From: Domibacillus sp. DTU_2020_1001157_1_SI_ALB_TIR_016
Lineage (GTDB): Bacteria > Bacillota > Bacilli > Bacillales > Domibacillaceae
Direction: 5' to 3'
Assembly: GCF_032341995.1 (NCBI RefSeq)
Contig: NZ_CP135439.1
Location: 496,001 to 560,000, forward strand
DNA length: 64,000 nucleotides
The first letter of the stretch is position 1. Every line of letters starts with the position of its first letter. Both the position numbers and the translations under genes were made by a program. Shown here piece by piece: positions 8,546 through 16,812 of the stretch. The notes beneath the pieces were generated by a model that worked only from the letters and a program-made list of their open reading frames with translations, was not told where the DNA came from and ran no database searches.

Positions 8546-8761
8546 CGGATGACGGCTGAGGGAGAGTGCATACATGCCGCCGACGGAGCAAGTTTCAAAA
8601 GCCTTGAAACGAATCTCTCAGGTACAAGGACCTCAATCGGACGCAGCTCTGGAGAGAGCATGGCGCATAGTCATGCCACCAAAGGGGAAAATCCAGATTG
8701 GATTAAGCTCTCAGGTAAACGGACAGAGAAAAGGATCACACCTTTTCTCTGTCTTTTTTTT
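8546..8761 (+). promoter_or_regulatory. Tandem glycine riboswitch with terminator
   Basis: Two glycine aptamers in series. Aptamer 1 (about 8546-8645) has GGGAGAGTG and the conserved CTCTCAGGTACAAGGACC; aptamer 2 (about 8646-8730) has CTGGAGAGAGCATG, CACCAAAGGGG and CTCTCAGGTAAACGGACAGAG. The expression platform is a 13-bp terminator stem (8722-8734 with 8741-8753) followed by eight T. The second aptamer's closing strand (GGACAGAG) is also the start of the terminator stem, so glycine binding should prevent termination and switch on the downstream gcv genes. Confidence 0.95.
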
Positions 8762-8793
8762 GGACCAAAACGATCAACGGGGGTGCTTGCAGG

Positions 8794-9891
8794 ATGGAAT
8801 GGAAGAAAACACCGCTTTTTGCTGAATACGAAAAGTACGGCGCCAAAGTCATTGATTTCGGCGGCTGGGCACTGCCAGTGCAGTTTTCAGGTATATTGGC
8901 CGAGCATAAGGCGGTAAGAAACCATGCCGGGCTGTTCGATGTATCGCACATGGGAGAAGTGCTTGTAGAAGGCCGAGGAGCGGAAAAGTACTTAAACCGC
9001 CTTCTCACCAATGATGTGACACTGCTTCAGGCAGGAGGCGCCCAATATACCGCCATGTGCTATGAAGACGGCGGCACAGTCGATGATTTGCTTGTGTATA
9101 AAAAGTCAGATGAAGCTTTTATGCTTGTAATAAACGCCGCCAATATCGAGAAAGACATCCAGTGGATGAAGCAGCATCTCGCAGAAGAAGTGACCATCAC
9201 CAATCTATCAGATAAAACGGCGCTTTTGGCTTTGCAGGGGCCTGCTGCAGCCCAAATGCTTCAGCCGCTTGCGGACACGGATCTTTCCGCTATCCGCCCG
9301 TTTCGTTTTGTAGACTCCGCTTCTGTAGGCGGTGTGGAAGGCGTGCTTATCTCCCGCACCGGCTACACAGGGGAAGACGGGTTTGAATTGTACGTGCCGG
9401 CGGAAGGAGCCGTTTCCCTCTGGCAGCGGCTGGCCGGGGAAGGGATTCCTTTATGCGGCCTTGGTGCGCGGGATACGCTGCGCTTAGAAGCACGGCTTCC
9501 GCTTTATGGCCAGGAGCTGACAAAAGAAATCAGCCCGCTTGAAGCAGGCATCGGCTTTGCTGTTAAAACAGCGAAAGAAGCGGCATTCATCGGACAGGAA
9601 GCGTTGAAAAAACAAAAAGAAACGGGACTTTCGCGCAAAACTGTCGGGATTGAAATGATCGACCGGGGCATCCCGAGAACCGGGTATCGCATTTTATCTG
9701 AAATGGGCGAGCCAATAGGGGTTGTTACATCCGGGACCCATTCGCCAACGCTCCAAAAGCCGATTGGCCTCGCACTTGTTCAAACAGATTTCTCAGGTGT
9801 TGGCACGAAATTTTTCGTAGAGATCCGCGGGAAAAAAGCAGAAGCCATCGTTGTCCAAACGCCATTTTATAAAAGGGAGAGAAACGTATGA
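8794..9891 (+). CDS. gcvT: Aminomethyltransferase, glycine cleavage T protein
   Basis: T protein (365 aa) of the glycine cleavage system. It transfers the aminomethyl carbon from lipoyl-H protein to tetrahydrofolate, releasing ammonia. Seen: N-terminal [17 protein letters not shown], the LFDVSHMGE motif, LLALQGPAA, the [14 protein letters not shown] folate-site block and [12 protein letters not shown], which are family hallmarks; the length is normal. It starts behind GGGGG and is preceded by the glycine riboswitch. Its last four bases overlap the gcvPA start (ATGA), so translation is coupled. Confidence 0.97.
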   Translation: MEWKKTPLFAEYEKYGAKVIDFGGWALPVQFSGILAEHKAVRNHAGLFDVSHMGEVLVEGRGAEKYLNRLLTNDVTLLQAGGAQYTAMCYEDGGTVDDLLVYKKSDEAFMLVINAANIEKDIQWMKQHLAEEVTITNLSDKTALLALQGPAAAQMLQPLADTDLSAIRPFRFVDSASVGGVEGVLISRTGYTGEDGFELYVPAEGAVSLWQRLAGEGIPLCGLGARDTLRLEARLPLYGQELTKEISPLEAGIGFAVKTAKEAAFIGQEALKKQKETGLSRKTVGIEMIDRGIPRTGYRILSEMGEPIGVVTSGTHSPTLQKPIGLALVQTDFSGVGTKFFVEIRGKKAEAIVVQTPFYKRERNV

Positions 9892-11228
9892 CGTCCACAT
9901 TCCGCTACTTGCCTGATACAGACCAGGACCGAAAAGAGATGCTGTCGTTTTTAAATGTTTCATCTATAGACGAACTGTTTTCTGATATGCCAGCGTCCAT
10001 CAGCCTTGACGGGGAGCTTGCCATTCCGGATGCACTGCCGGAGCCGGCTCTATGGAAAAAAATGAAAAACATGGCGCGCCAAAATATAGAGCTGCCTTTG
10101 TTTCTGGGAGCTGGCACCTATGATCATTACATTCCGAGTGTGGTCGGCCATATGATCTCCCGTTCGGAATTTTACACTGCATACACGCCCTACCAGCCGG
10201 AAATTTCCCAGGGTGAGCTGCAGGCTATTTTTGAATTTCAAACAATGGTGTGTGAGCTGACAGGAATGGATGTAGCCAATTCATCATTGTATGACGGCTT
10301 TACCGCTCTTGCAGAAGCCGCATCGCTCGCAGTCGGGCATACGAAAAGAGGGAAAGTGGTTGTGTCCCGCGCTGTTCATCCGGAATCACGTGCTATTTTG
10401 CAAACGGTGGCAGCCGGTCCGGGTTATGTGGTGGAGGAAGCCGCCCTCTCCAAAGATATAACGGATCTTGATGCGCTGGGCAAACAAGTGGATAGTGACA
10501 CAGCTGCGGTCATTGTACAATATCCAAACTTTTTCGGATCTATTGAAGATTTACAGGAAGTAAAAAGAATCGCAAAAGCGCACGGTGCCCTTCTGATTGT
10601 AAGTGCCAACCCGCTGGCACTTGGCCTGCTCCAGTCGCCGGGCCGGCTTGGGGCCGATATTGTCGTCGGTGATATGCAGCCGCTTGGCATTCCAATGGCG
10701 TTCGGTGGACCGCATTGCGGCTACTTTGCCGTTACAAAGCCATTGATGCGCAAAGTGCCGGGCCGGATCGTCGGCCAGACAACCGATGAAGACGGAAACC
10801 GGGGCTTTGTCCTGACACTTCAGGCTCGCGAGCAGCATATCCGCCGTGAAAAAGCGATGTCTAACATTTGCTCGAACCAGGCGCTGAACGCGCTGGCCTC
10901 GGCTGTTTGTATGGCAGCCCTTGGCAAAAACGGCCTGCGGGAGATGGCCGTCTTGAATCTGGAAAAGGCCGATTATGCCTGTAAGCTGCTTCGGCAAAAA
11001 GGCTTTTCCATACTTAATCAGTCACCCTTTTTCAATGAATTTGTCGTCCAGCTGCCGAAGCCCGTTGCGGACGTTCAAGACGCGCTGATTGACGCAGGAT
11101 TTATCGGCGGCTTTGATTTAGGGCCAGACTATGGAGAACCGAATGGGATGCTGGTCGCAGTGACCGAGCAGCGGACAAAGGAAGAGATTGAGGCATTTAT
11201 GCATGCGCTGGAGGGGATTGTACAATGA
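9888..11228 (+). CDS. gcvPA: Glycine dehydrogenase (decarboxylating) subunit 1
   Basis: N-terminal half (446 aa) of the split P protein, the PLP-dependent glycine decarboxylase. Seen: [18 protein letters not shown] near residue 64, [17 protein letters not shown] near 104 and the [11 protein letters not shown] loop near 270, all typical of GcvPA. As in other Firmicutes the P protein is divided in two, and this half lacks the PLP lysine, which is on gcvPB. It overlaps gcvT and gcvPB by four bases on each side, which favours equal subunit synthesis for the heterotetramer. Confidence 0.97.
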   Translation: MTSTFRYLPDTDQDRKEMLSFLNVSSIDELFSDMPASISLDGELAIPDALPEPALWKKMKNMARQNIELPLFLGAGTYDHYIPSVVGHMISRSEFYTAYTPYQPEISQGELQAIFEFQTMVCELTGMDVANSSLYDGFTALAEAASLAVGHTKRGKVVVSRAVHPESRAILQTVAAGPGYVVEEAALSKDITDLDALGKQVDSDTAAVIVQYPNFFGSIEDLQEVKRIAKAHGALLIVSANPLALGLLQSPGRLGADIVVGDMQPLGIPMAFGGPHCGYFAVTKPLMRKVPGRIVGQTTDEDGNRGFVLTLQAREQHIRREKAMSNICSNQALNALASAVCMAALGKNGLREMAVLNLEKADYACKLLRQKGFSILNQSPFFNEFVVQLPKPVADVQDALIDAGFIGGFDLGPDYGEPNGMLVAVTEQRTKEEIEAFMHALEGIVQ

Positions 11229-12691
11229 CCACCTACACAGATCTTATTTTTGAAATCAGCCGACCAGGACGCATCGGCTGCAGCCTGCCGGAACGCGATG
11301 TTGATGCGGTAAACCTATCGGAGAAGCTGCCCGCACATCTTATCCGCGGGGAAGCACCGGAACTGCCGGAAGTATCAGAACTGCAGCTGGTTCGCCATTA
11401 CACGGCCCTGTCGAATAAGAACCATGGTGTGGACAACGGATTTTATCCGCTGGGCTCCTGTACGATGAAATACAATCCGAAAATCAACGAAGATGTAGCA
11501 AAGCTTGACGGGTTCAGCCGCATTCATCCATACCAGCCGGAAGCAACTGTGCAGGGAGCTCTTGAGCTTTTGTATGAGCTGCAGGAGGATCTGTCAGTGA
11601 TCACCGGCATGGATGCTGTCACGCTCCAGCCGTCTGCCGGTGCCCAGGGCGAATGGGCCGGACTGATGATGGTAAAAGCGTACCATAAGCAAAGAGGAGA
11701 AAAGCGGACGAAGGTGCTTGTACCGGATTCTGCTCACGGCACGAACCCGGCCAGCGCAACGGTTGCCGGCTTCCGTACGGTGACCATTCCGTCTAACGAA
11801 CATGGCCTTGTCGATGTGGAAGAGCTGAAAAAGTATGTGGATGATGACACGGCAGCTCTGATGCTCACGAACCCGAACACACTTGGCTTGTTTGAAAAGG
11901 ACATTGTCGAAATTGCCCGTGTGATTCACGAAGCGGGCGGCCTGCTTTATTATGACGGAGCCAATGCAAATGCGATTTTAGGCAAGACGACGCCCGGGAA
12001 AATGGGATTCGATATCGTACACTTAAATCTTCATAAAACCTTTACGACACCGCACGGCGGAGGAGGCCCGGGTGCAGGCCCGGTCGGCGTAAAGAAAAAG
12101 CTTATTCCTTTCCTCCCGGTACCGCGTCTGGAGAAAAGAAATGGCCGCTTCCTGTTGAATAGGAAGGAGCCGCTGTCCATTGGGCGGGTGAAAGGTTATT
12201 ATGGCAACTTCGGCATCCTAGTGCGTGCTTATGCGTATATTCGGACGATGGGGCCTGATGGGCTGCGCCAGGTATCGGAAAGTGCGGTGCTGCATGCAAA
12301 CTACTTGCGCAAAAAGCTGGAACCATACTTTGTGTCGCCGTACGAGCAGGTCAGCAAGCACGAGTTTGTCCTATCGGGTTCCAAGCAGAAAAAGCTCGGT
12401 GTCCGGACACTCGATATAGCGAAACGGCTGCTTGATTTCGGCTATCATCCGCCGACCATTTATTTCCCGCTTAATGTAGAGGAATGCTTGATGATTGAAC
12501 CGACTGAAACAGAATCAAAAGAAACGCTGGATGCTTTTGCGGACGTGATGATCCGCATTGCCCGTGAGGTAGAAGAAGATCCGGAAACGGTACTGAATGC
12601 GCCGCATACAACGGTTATCGGCCGGCTTGATGAAGTAAAAGCAGCCCGGAAACCGGTCGTCCGCTACGAACGGGAAGCAGTTCAGTCATGA
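11225..12691 (+). CDS. gcvPB: Glycine dehydrogenase (decarboxylating) subunit 2
   Basis: C-terminal half (488 aa) of the split P protein. It carries the PLP-binding lysine in [15 protein letters not shown] (near residue 270), next to the glycine-rich loop, and [12 protein letters not shown] near 165. With GcvPA it decarboxylates glycine and loads the aminomethyl group on lipoyl-GcvH. GcvH and dihydrolipoamide dehydrogenase are not in this window. ATGA overlaps join it to gcvPA upstream and to the HesB-like gene downstream. Confidence 0.97.
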   Translation: MTTYTDLIFEISRPGRIGCSLPERDVDAVNLSEKLPAHLIRGEAPELPEVSELQLVRHYTALSNKNHGVDNGFYPLGSCTMKYNPKINEDVAKLDGFSRIHPYQPEATVQGALELLYELQEDLSVITGMDAVTLQPSAGAQGEWAGLMMVKAYHKQRGEKRTKVLVPDSAHGTNPASATVAGFRTVTIPSNEHGLVDVEELKKYVDDDTAALMLTNPNTLGLFEKDIVEIARVIHEAGGLLYYDGANANAILGKTTPGKMGFDIVHLNLHKTFTTPHGGGGPGAGPVGVKKKLIPFLPVPRLEKRNGRFLLNRKEPLSIGRVKGYYGNFGILVRAYAYIRTMGPDGLRQVSESAVLHANYLRKKLEPYFVSPYEQVSKHEFVLSGSKQKKLGVRTLDIAKRLLDFGYHPPTIYFPLNVEECLMIEPTETESKETLDAFADVMIRIAREVEEDPETVLNAPHTTVIGRLDEVKAARKPVVRYEREAVQS

Positions 12692-12984
12692 ACATTGTGC
12701 TGACGGATGCCGCCCGCCGGCAGCTGCTCGCTTCTTCACCGGCTGAAGGACATGTGCCAAGAATTGATGCGGAGATGTCTGGCGGATGCGGCGTCTCCGT
12801 CCGCTTTTCTCTTGTCTGGGAGGAACCGCGGCGCGGGGATACGATTGTCCCGCTTGGCGATGATTTGTTTCTACATCTGGACCGCTTTACAGAAAGATAT
12901 TTAGAAGAACAGACTTTAGTAGATTACAGCGAGACGGACGGATTTATTTTTGGAGATAGATTTGATTCAAGCTGTACAACATAA
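12688..12984 (+). CDS. HesB/IscA-like iron-sulfur biosynthesis family protein coupled to gcvPB
   Basis: A 98-residue protein resembling the YneR/YqkB branch of the HesB/IscA fold. Seen: [13 protein letters not shown] at the N-terminus, [12 protein letters not shown] near residue 33 and a lone cysteine near the C-terminus (SCTT). The two vicinal cysteines of true A-type carriers (CGC near the C-terminus) are absent, so cluster binding is uncertain. The start overlaps the gcvPB stop (ATGA), so it is very likely translated with the gcv operon. A link to Fe-S supply for lipoyl synthesis is possible but is inference. Confidence 0.7.
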   Translation: MNIVLTDAARRQLLASSPAEGHVPRIDAEMSGGCGVSVRFSLVWEEPRRGDTIVPLGDDLFLHLDRFTERYLEEQTLVDYSETDGFIFGDRFDSSCTT

Positions 12985-13005
12985 GAGATGGTATAAGCCA
13001 TCTTT
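12984..13005. terminator. Terminator hairpin, left copy flanking repeat element 2
   Basis: Eight-bp stem (AGAGATGG with CCATCTTT, one G-U) and TATAAG loop beginning at the HesB-like gene stop. The T run is cut short by the repeat element. Confidence 0.7.
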
Positions 13006-13324
13006 CAATGTGTAGACAAAATCTTTCGCTTTTAAAAAAGAGCCGATAAGTGAAGCCTGCCGGACTTCGCGCATCCTAAGGCAGTGCGGGAGCCTCCTCG
13101 GCGGCGCCTGCGGGGTCTCCCGACTCACTGTACTTCCCGCAGGAGTCTTCGTCCGGCAGGCTTCACTAAGTGGTGTTGCAGATCCATAAGCAAGAACTGA
13201 ATAGACATTTTCTCTTTTTTATACAGAAAGATACGACCTTATTCGTTCTGTACCATCTTGTCGGACGCCGCCGATCTACCCCATTCATGTGCACGGTCAT
13301 CCATATAATTTGTCTACAGCCTGC
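13006..13324. repeat. Terminator-flanked palindromic repeat element 2 (319 bp, inverted orientation)
   Basis: Starts CAATGTGTAGACAAA and ends with the inverted TTTGTCTACAGCCTGC. Module B has 17-bp perfect inverted arms at 13049-13065 and 13151-13167. The segment 13170-13300 matches, in reverse, the spacer of elements 3 and 4 (TAAGCAAGAAC, ATACAGAAAGATACGAC, GACGCCGCCGATC). It lacks the long module A palindrome. Open frames here are not supported as genes. Matching terminator hairpins flank both sides. Confidence 0.85.
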
Positions 13325-13352
13325 AGAGATGGCACAGGCCATCTCTTTTTTT
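13325..13352 (+). terminator. Terminator hairpin, right copy flanking repeat element 2
   Basis: Perfect 8-bp stem AGAGATGG / CCATCTCT with CACAGG loop, then seven T. It is the same hairpin as 12984-13005 with a changed loop and one stem change, and is the better terminator of the two. Confidence 0.8.
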
Positions 13353-13440
13353 ATACCAATTACAGAATGTCAGATTGCTAGTCTTGCTGCGGATGCCCGG
13401 TTGTTTGTAGGTCTATCTTCCTCTTTTTTATTTTTTGAGA

Positions 13441-13469
13441 TTGAAAACGCTTTCCAATGGATATATATA
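13441..13469 (+). promoter_or_regulatory. Promoter overlapping a CcpA cre-like site
   Basis: TTGAAA (13441-13446), 17 bp, TATATA (13464-13469). The -35 region lies within TTGAAAACGCTTTCCAA (13441-13457), a near-palindrome matching the cre consensus with one mismatch (CC for CA at the end). CcpA binding here would block the promoter. Confidence 0.55.
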
Positions 13470-13504
13470 TGTAGTTAACATCCTTATGAAAGAAGGTGGC
13501 TTTA

Positions 13505-14725
13505 ATGGGGGAAAGAGCATGGCCGTTTCATTCATTTACAAGCGTTATTCAACCGAAGCAAAGTTCAGAAGATATTTACGGAAAAGAATATGTCTATTCG
13601 CCGAAACTGTTTTCGCATGATTATGAGCACTTTGGCGGTGATTTGCTTAGTTTAGAAGCGTTAACTGGAAGAGAATTGAGCGTGGCTGGAGAAATGCCCG
13701 TCATTTGCCATGAAGGTGCTGTAACCCCTGGAGCCGTCCGTCTGCTTGAAAAAGCAGGACTGAGGCTGCCATCTGTTCGTTATACGTATCGTAATGATCA
13801 AGAATATGTATCTATTTTAAATAAACTATCTTTACAAGGAAAAAAAGTCATTTTCCAATATCCACATCCTCCAGAGGACGCCCCTGCTTCTCTTTACTGG
13901 GTAGATCCATCTATTATTGCATACTTAAGCGATAAACGAAGTATTCCGGCACTTGTACCAGCCGAGCATGTTCCGCCAAGACGGATGGTCAGCTTAGAAG
14001 AGCTGCTAGAGGATACCCCTCCTATGCCATTTGTCTTGAAAACAGGAGATGGACGCCCAACTTCCGGCGGCTGCGGTGTGCTTTTAATTGAAGAAAAGCA
14101 GCAGCTTTACGAGATTAGTGAAGACTTTGGGGATTTATCTACGATTATCTTGGAAGAATTCATTGATTATGACCGTAATTTCGGTTTTCATTACGTGGCC
14201 GACCAGGACGGACGTGTGCGTTTTTTAGGCAAATCTGAGCAGGTGGTCAATGAGGATAACTGCTTCCGTGGCAGCTGGGTCAGCACAAACGCTGAGCCGT
14301 TCGAGCGTGTGGTGGAAGCAGGTCTTCGGGTAATGGAAAACATTGCGGCAACAGGCTACGTCGGAGTTGCCGGCTTTGATGTGTTGATGCGCGGCGATGA
14401 TTTTTATTTTATTGATTTAAATGTCCGTTTCAACGCTTCTTCTTGCGCCCTTATGCTGCATGAAGAGGTGTTGAATGTGTATGGGAAACCGACGATTCGT
14501 TTGTCTTCTCTGGAATGGGATGGACCATTTAATGAAGGGCTTGCTGTCGTGGAAAAATACATGGATCTTGAACAATTTGTGCCGCTCAGCCTGCTTGATG
14601 CCGCTTATGTAGAAGGAGCTGTCGGGTCCTCTAAAGTTATTGGCCTTGTTATGGGCCGTGATGAAAGAGAAGTAGAATCGATTTTAATGCATATGGAAAA
14701 AGACCGTTTAACAAGAAGGGAATAA
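13505..14725 (+). CDS. ATP-grasp domain protein, substrate unknown
   Basis: A 406-residue protein with an ATP-grasp-like C-terminal half. Seen: FVLKTGDGRPTSGGCGVLLIEE near residue 177 as the nucleotide-binding loop, IILEEFIDYDRNFGFHYV near 216, and FYFIDLNVRFNASS near 300, the Mg-ATP carboxylate/asparagine motif of ATP-grasp ligases. The N-terminal 110 residues look like a pre-ATP-grasp domain. A GTG nine bases upstream overlaps the Shine-Dalgarno AAGGTGG, so the ATG at 13505 is chosen. It stands alone between a promoter with a cre and a terminator. It probably joins a carboxylate to an amine; which ones I cannot say. Confidence 0.75.
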   Translation: MGERAWPFHSFTSVIQPKQSSEDIYGKEYVYSPKLFSHDYEHFGGDLLSLEALTGRELSVAGEMPVICHEGAVTPGAVRLLEKAGLRLPSVRYTYRNDQEYVSILNKLSLQGKKVIFQYPHPPEDAPASLYWVDPSIIAYLSDKRSIPALVPAEHVPPRRMVSLEELLEDTPPMPFVLKTGDGRPTSGGCGVLLIEEKQQLYEISEDFGDLSTIILEEFIDYDRNFGFHYVADQDGRVRFLGKSEQVVNEDNCFRGSWVSTNAEPFERVVEAGLRVMENIAATGYVGVAGFDVLMRGDDFYFIDLNVRFNASSCALMLHEEVLNVYGKPTIRLSSLEWDGPFNEGLAVVEKYMDLEQFVPLSLLDAAYVEGAVGSSKVIGLVMGRDEREVESILMHMEKDRLTRRE

Positions 14726-14731
14726 AGAAAA

Positions 14732-14757
14732 GGGCTGCCTCCTGGAGGCAGCCCTTT
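14732..14757 (+). terminator. Rho-independent terminator after the ATP-grasp gene
   Basis: Nine-bp stem GGGCTGCCT / AGGCAGCCC with CCTGG loop, followed by TTTCT. Confidence 0.8.
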
Positions 14758-15006
14758 CTGCATCACCGCAAAATCTTTCAGCCTGTCAGGCTATTACCTG
14801 TGCACATTATTTTTCTAGTAAATGGTCAAATGGTCGGAATAAGAAAGGAAACGCCCTCATATACTACTTTATAGATTTCTACGGCAGGAAGAATGATTGC
14901 TTTGTTAAAGGGAGATCATACGCTTCTCTGAAAAGAACATGTACCTAAACAAAAAGATTATTTTTGAAAGAAATAGAAGAAAGGGTGCAAGGGAGGGGGC
15001 AGAAGG
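14758..15006. other. Leader region of the first SinI-like gene
   Basis: No gene seen in these 249 bp. It contains an AAAGAAC half-site (14932-14938, GTTCTTT on the other strand) that resembles a SinR box, and the strong Shine-Dalgarno GGGAGGGGG at 14991-14999. No riboswitch core is visible here, unlike in front of the second SinI-like gene. Confidence 0.4.
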
Positions 15007-15141
15007 ATGGCATGGAAAACGGACATTGATCCAGAATGGATTGAACTAATGCAGCAGGCAAGAGAGCTTGGTTTGGAGCTTGAAGAGGTAAGGTGGTTTT
15101 TATTGTATCAGGGGCAGGAAGAAAGGGAAATCTCTGTTTAA
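15007..15141 (+). CDS. SinI-like antirepressor peptide 1
   Basis: A 44-residue protein consisting almost entirely of a Sin dimerisation helix pair: DPEWIELMQQARELGLELEE followed by VRWFLLYQ. In Bacillus subtilis, SinI uses this hairpin to pull apart SinR and free biofilm operons. The EWIELM and LGLELEEVRWFL blocks line up with SinI and with the C-termini of both SinR proteins in this window. It starts behind GGGAGGGGG and GAAGG. Its 3' end overlaps the stop of the convergent LCP gene by four bases and forms the left arm of the shared terminator. Too short for most automatic gene calls. Confidence 0.85.
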   Translation: MAWKTDIDPEWIELMQQARELGLELEEVRWFLLYQGQEEREISV

Positions 15142-15159
15142 TGGAGATTTCCCTTTTTT
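15125..15159. terminator. Bidirectional terminator overlapping two gene ends
   Basis: Ten-bp perfect stem GGGAAATCTC (15125-15134) / GAGATTTCCC (15144-15153) followed by six T. The left arm is coding sequence of the SinI-like peptide and the loop holds the stop codons of both convergent genes. Confidence 0.85.
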
Positions 15160-16028
15160 AAAGGTGTTTCATCTGTCATACCTAAATGCTGGTGAAATAG
15201 AGCAGACAGACGCTGCTGTTCTTCCTTGCTTATAGAATAAAAATAGGTGCCATCGATATTTTTACCTGTACCCTCTATTGAAAGAACCTTTATATCCGCG
15301 CGAGCTTCTTTATAATTTTTTTGCAAGTAGATAAGGCTCGAAGCCATTAAATTGGTTTGTACGTGATTTCGTACGGCGGATAGAATATCATCGAAGTGCT
15401 CAAGCTCCACCGCTTTATCAAGCAACGCCCGCATGACCGCCTGCTGCCTTTTTTGCCGGCCGAAATCCCCATTTGGATCTTCATAGCGCATGCGCACGTA
15501 TTTCAGCGCGTCGTCTCCGTGTAACACCACGCTTCCTTTAGGAAAAGCTTTTCCGTCTGATTCGAAAGCAAACTCGTTGTAGATTGTGACACCGCCAATT
15601 TGGTCAATGAGTTCTGTGAAGCCCTGCATGTTTACCTTAATAAAATAATCAACGGGTACATTTAAAAATTCTTCAACGGTTTTGACCGTTAGGGCTGTGC
15701 CTCCGTAGCTGTAGGCATGATTGATTTTTGTTTGGCCGGAGTGTCCGGGGATCGCTGTACGGGTGTCACGTGGAATGCTGAGCAGCTGAATCGATTTCTC
15801 GGATACAGAAGCTAAAACGATTGTATCGGTTCGCCCGCGATCTCCCTCCCGTTCGTCAGTTCCAAGAAGAAGGATGGTAAAGCTCTCTTTCTTTTTTAAT
15901 GAAACGGCTTCTGCCCGCTTTTCTGATGGGGGGAGCGGAACAGACTGTAGTGTTTGCCGGGCAGTAAATACACCTATGAGCAGAAAGGAAGCGAGAAGAA
16001 CAAAAAAAGAAAGAAGAAGTTTTTTCAT
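15138..16028 (-). CDS. LytR-CpsA-Psr (LCP) family cell-wall polymer ligase
   Basis: A 296-residue LCP protein that would attach a lipid-linked polymer (teichoic acid or capsule/EPS) to peptidoglycan outside the membrane. Seen: N-terminal membrane helix (about 4-22), LLGTDER at 54-60, RTDT at 66-69, SIPRDTR at 84-90, KINHAYSYGG at 101-110 and KYVRMRYEDPNGDFGRQKRQ near 180, the pyrophosphate- and Mg-binding residues of the family. It starts behind AAAGGAGGG and its ATGA overlaps the stop of the XRE regulator gene upstream, so the two form one operon. Confidence 0.93.
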   Translation of the reverse strand: MKKLLLSFFVLLASFLLIGVFTARQTLQSVPLPPSEKRAEAVSLKKKESFTILLLGTDEREGDRGRTDTIVLASVSEKSIQLLSIPRDTRTAIPGHSGQTKINHAYSYGGTALTVKTVEEFLNVPVDYFIKVNMQGFTELIDQIGGVTIYNEFAFESDGKAFPKGSVVLHGDDALKYVRMRYEDPNGDFGRQKRQQAVMRALLDKAVELEHFDDILSAVRNHVQTNLMASSLIYLQKNYKEARADIKVLSIEGTGKNIDGTYFYSISKEEQQRLSALFHQHLGMTDETPLKKGNLH

Positions 16029-16297
16029 AAACGCCCTCCTTTGCGCTGCTGAAGCAGCCGCCGGATACGTAGAAATTCCTCGGCACCCATTTCTGGTTGT
16101 TTGGATTCCTCCAGCAATTCTTCCATTTTTATATCCAGTGCTTGAGCCAGCTTGTTTATAACGGAAATAGGGGGATCGCTCTCTTTTTGTGTTTCAAGTA
16201 CAGACAAATATGCTTTGGAAACGAAGGCCTTTTGAGCCAGCTCGTCAAGGGTCAGCTTTTTTCTAAGTCTTAGTTCTTTTATACGAACACCAATCAT
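16025..16297 (-). CDS. Small XRE-family regulator coupled to the LCP gene
   Basis: A 90-residue protein with an N-terminal HTH_3 domain (about residues 3-60): RIKELRLRKKLTLDELAQKA, then VSKAYLSVLET as the recognition helix, like SinR/SlrR. The C-terminal 25 residues (MGAEEFLRIRRLLQQ) are shorter than the SinI-like domain of the two SinR proteins here but could form a related helix. It overlaps the LCP ligase by four bases. It probably controls its own operon, possibly through the GTTC-N8-GAAC palindromes just upstream. Confidence 0.8.
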   Translation of the reverse strand: MIGVRIKELRLRKKLTLDELAQKAFVSKAYLSVLETQKESDPPISVINKLAQALDIKMEELLEESKQPEMGAEEFLRIRRLLQQRKGGRL

Positions 16298-16325
16298 TTT
16301 TGCTTCCTCCCTAAAATGATATTAT

Positions 16326-16466
16326 GTTCATTATAAAGAACAAAAAAAGATTATTAATCAGACTAAAGAATCATTATGTTCTTTATTAAGAATTAAATAA
16401 CTTCCAGCTACTCATTCAGCTTATATTCATGTTATATTTTTACTGGAATTGTTCTTTTTAGTGAAC
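16326..16466. promoter_or_regulatory. Cluster of SinR-like operator palindromes
   Basis: Three sites share a GTTC...GAAC layout: GTTCATTATAAAGAAC (16326-16341), GTTCTTTATTAAGAA (16378-16392) and GTTCTTTTTAGTGAAC (16451-16466). GTTCTTT fits the GTTCTYT box described for Bacillus subtilis SinR. They lie upstream of the XRE-LCP operon and of the riboswitch-sinI unit. Binding is inferred, not shown. Confidence 0.55.
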
Positions 16467-16699
16467 AGAGTGAGGTGAATAGGATTTTTCTGCTCTGCGT
16501 ATAAAAGTACTTTCATGCTGTAATGTTGTTATAAAGTGTTTATTCATTCTTGTTTTTCAAAAAGATTTATAGGGCAGCAGGTTTAGACATACTAAAAAGA
16601 GGAAAAAAGAAAAGACGGGGTTTAAGTTGTGGGTAAAAAGATTTGTATCAGAAAAATATTTTAAAAATTCAGATAAAATGTTACAATCGATGTACACGA
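16467..16699. other. AT-rich leader upstream of the c-di-GMP riboswitch
   Basis: No gene of convincing length. The run from 16640 to 16690 is very AT-rich (GATAAAAT and TACAAT could be -10 elements), so the promoter of the riboswitch transcript is probably here, but I cannot fix both hexamers. Confidence 0.4.
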
Positions 16700-16797
16700 A
16701 TAATCATAGGAGACAAAGGCAAACTTATCGAGAGGTAAGGACGCAAAGTTACAGATCCTAAAGCAATTTTGCTCGGATGGCTGTGCTGCCGGATGCG
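16700..16797 (+). promoter_or_regulatory. Cyclic di-GMP-I riboswitch (GEMM)
   Basis: Contains the class I c-di-GMP aptamer core in order: GGCAAAC, a helix CTTATC/GGTAAG capped by a GAGA tetraloop, GGACGCAAAG, then a second helix opening ATCCTAAAGC (tetraloop receptor), an inner GCAATTTTGC hairpin, the closing GGAT and GGCTGTGCTGCC. No terminator follows; the aptamer runs into the Shine-Dalgarno GGGAGGAG (16797-16804) of the SinI-like gene at 16813, so control of translation start is the likelier mode. Whether c-di-GMP turns the gene on or off cannot be decided by eye. Confidence 0.88.
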
Positions 16798-16812
16798 GGA
16801 GGAGAAGCTTTC

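Noticed and set aside
8522..8917. Open frames across the glycine riboswitch
   Set aside because: The region is fully explained by two aptamers and a terminator; the frame runs into gcvT in a different phase.
13170..13478. A 102-codon open frame after the gcv operon
   Set aside because: It overlaps repeat element 2 and the cre/promoter region and has no ribosome site; the match to other repeats explains it.
16700..16797. A glycine or cobalamin aptamer as explanation for the leader of SinI-like gene 2
   Set aside because: The GGCAAAC, GAGA tetraloop, GGACGCAAAG and CCTAAAGC order fits only the c-di-GMP-I class.
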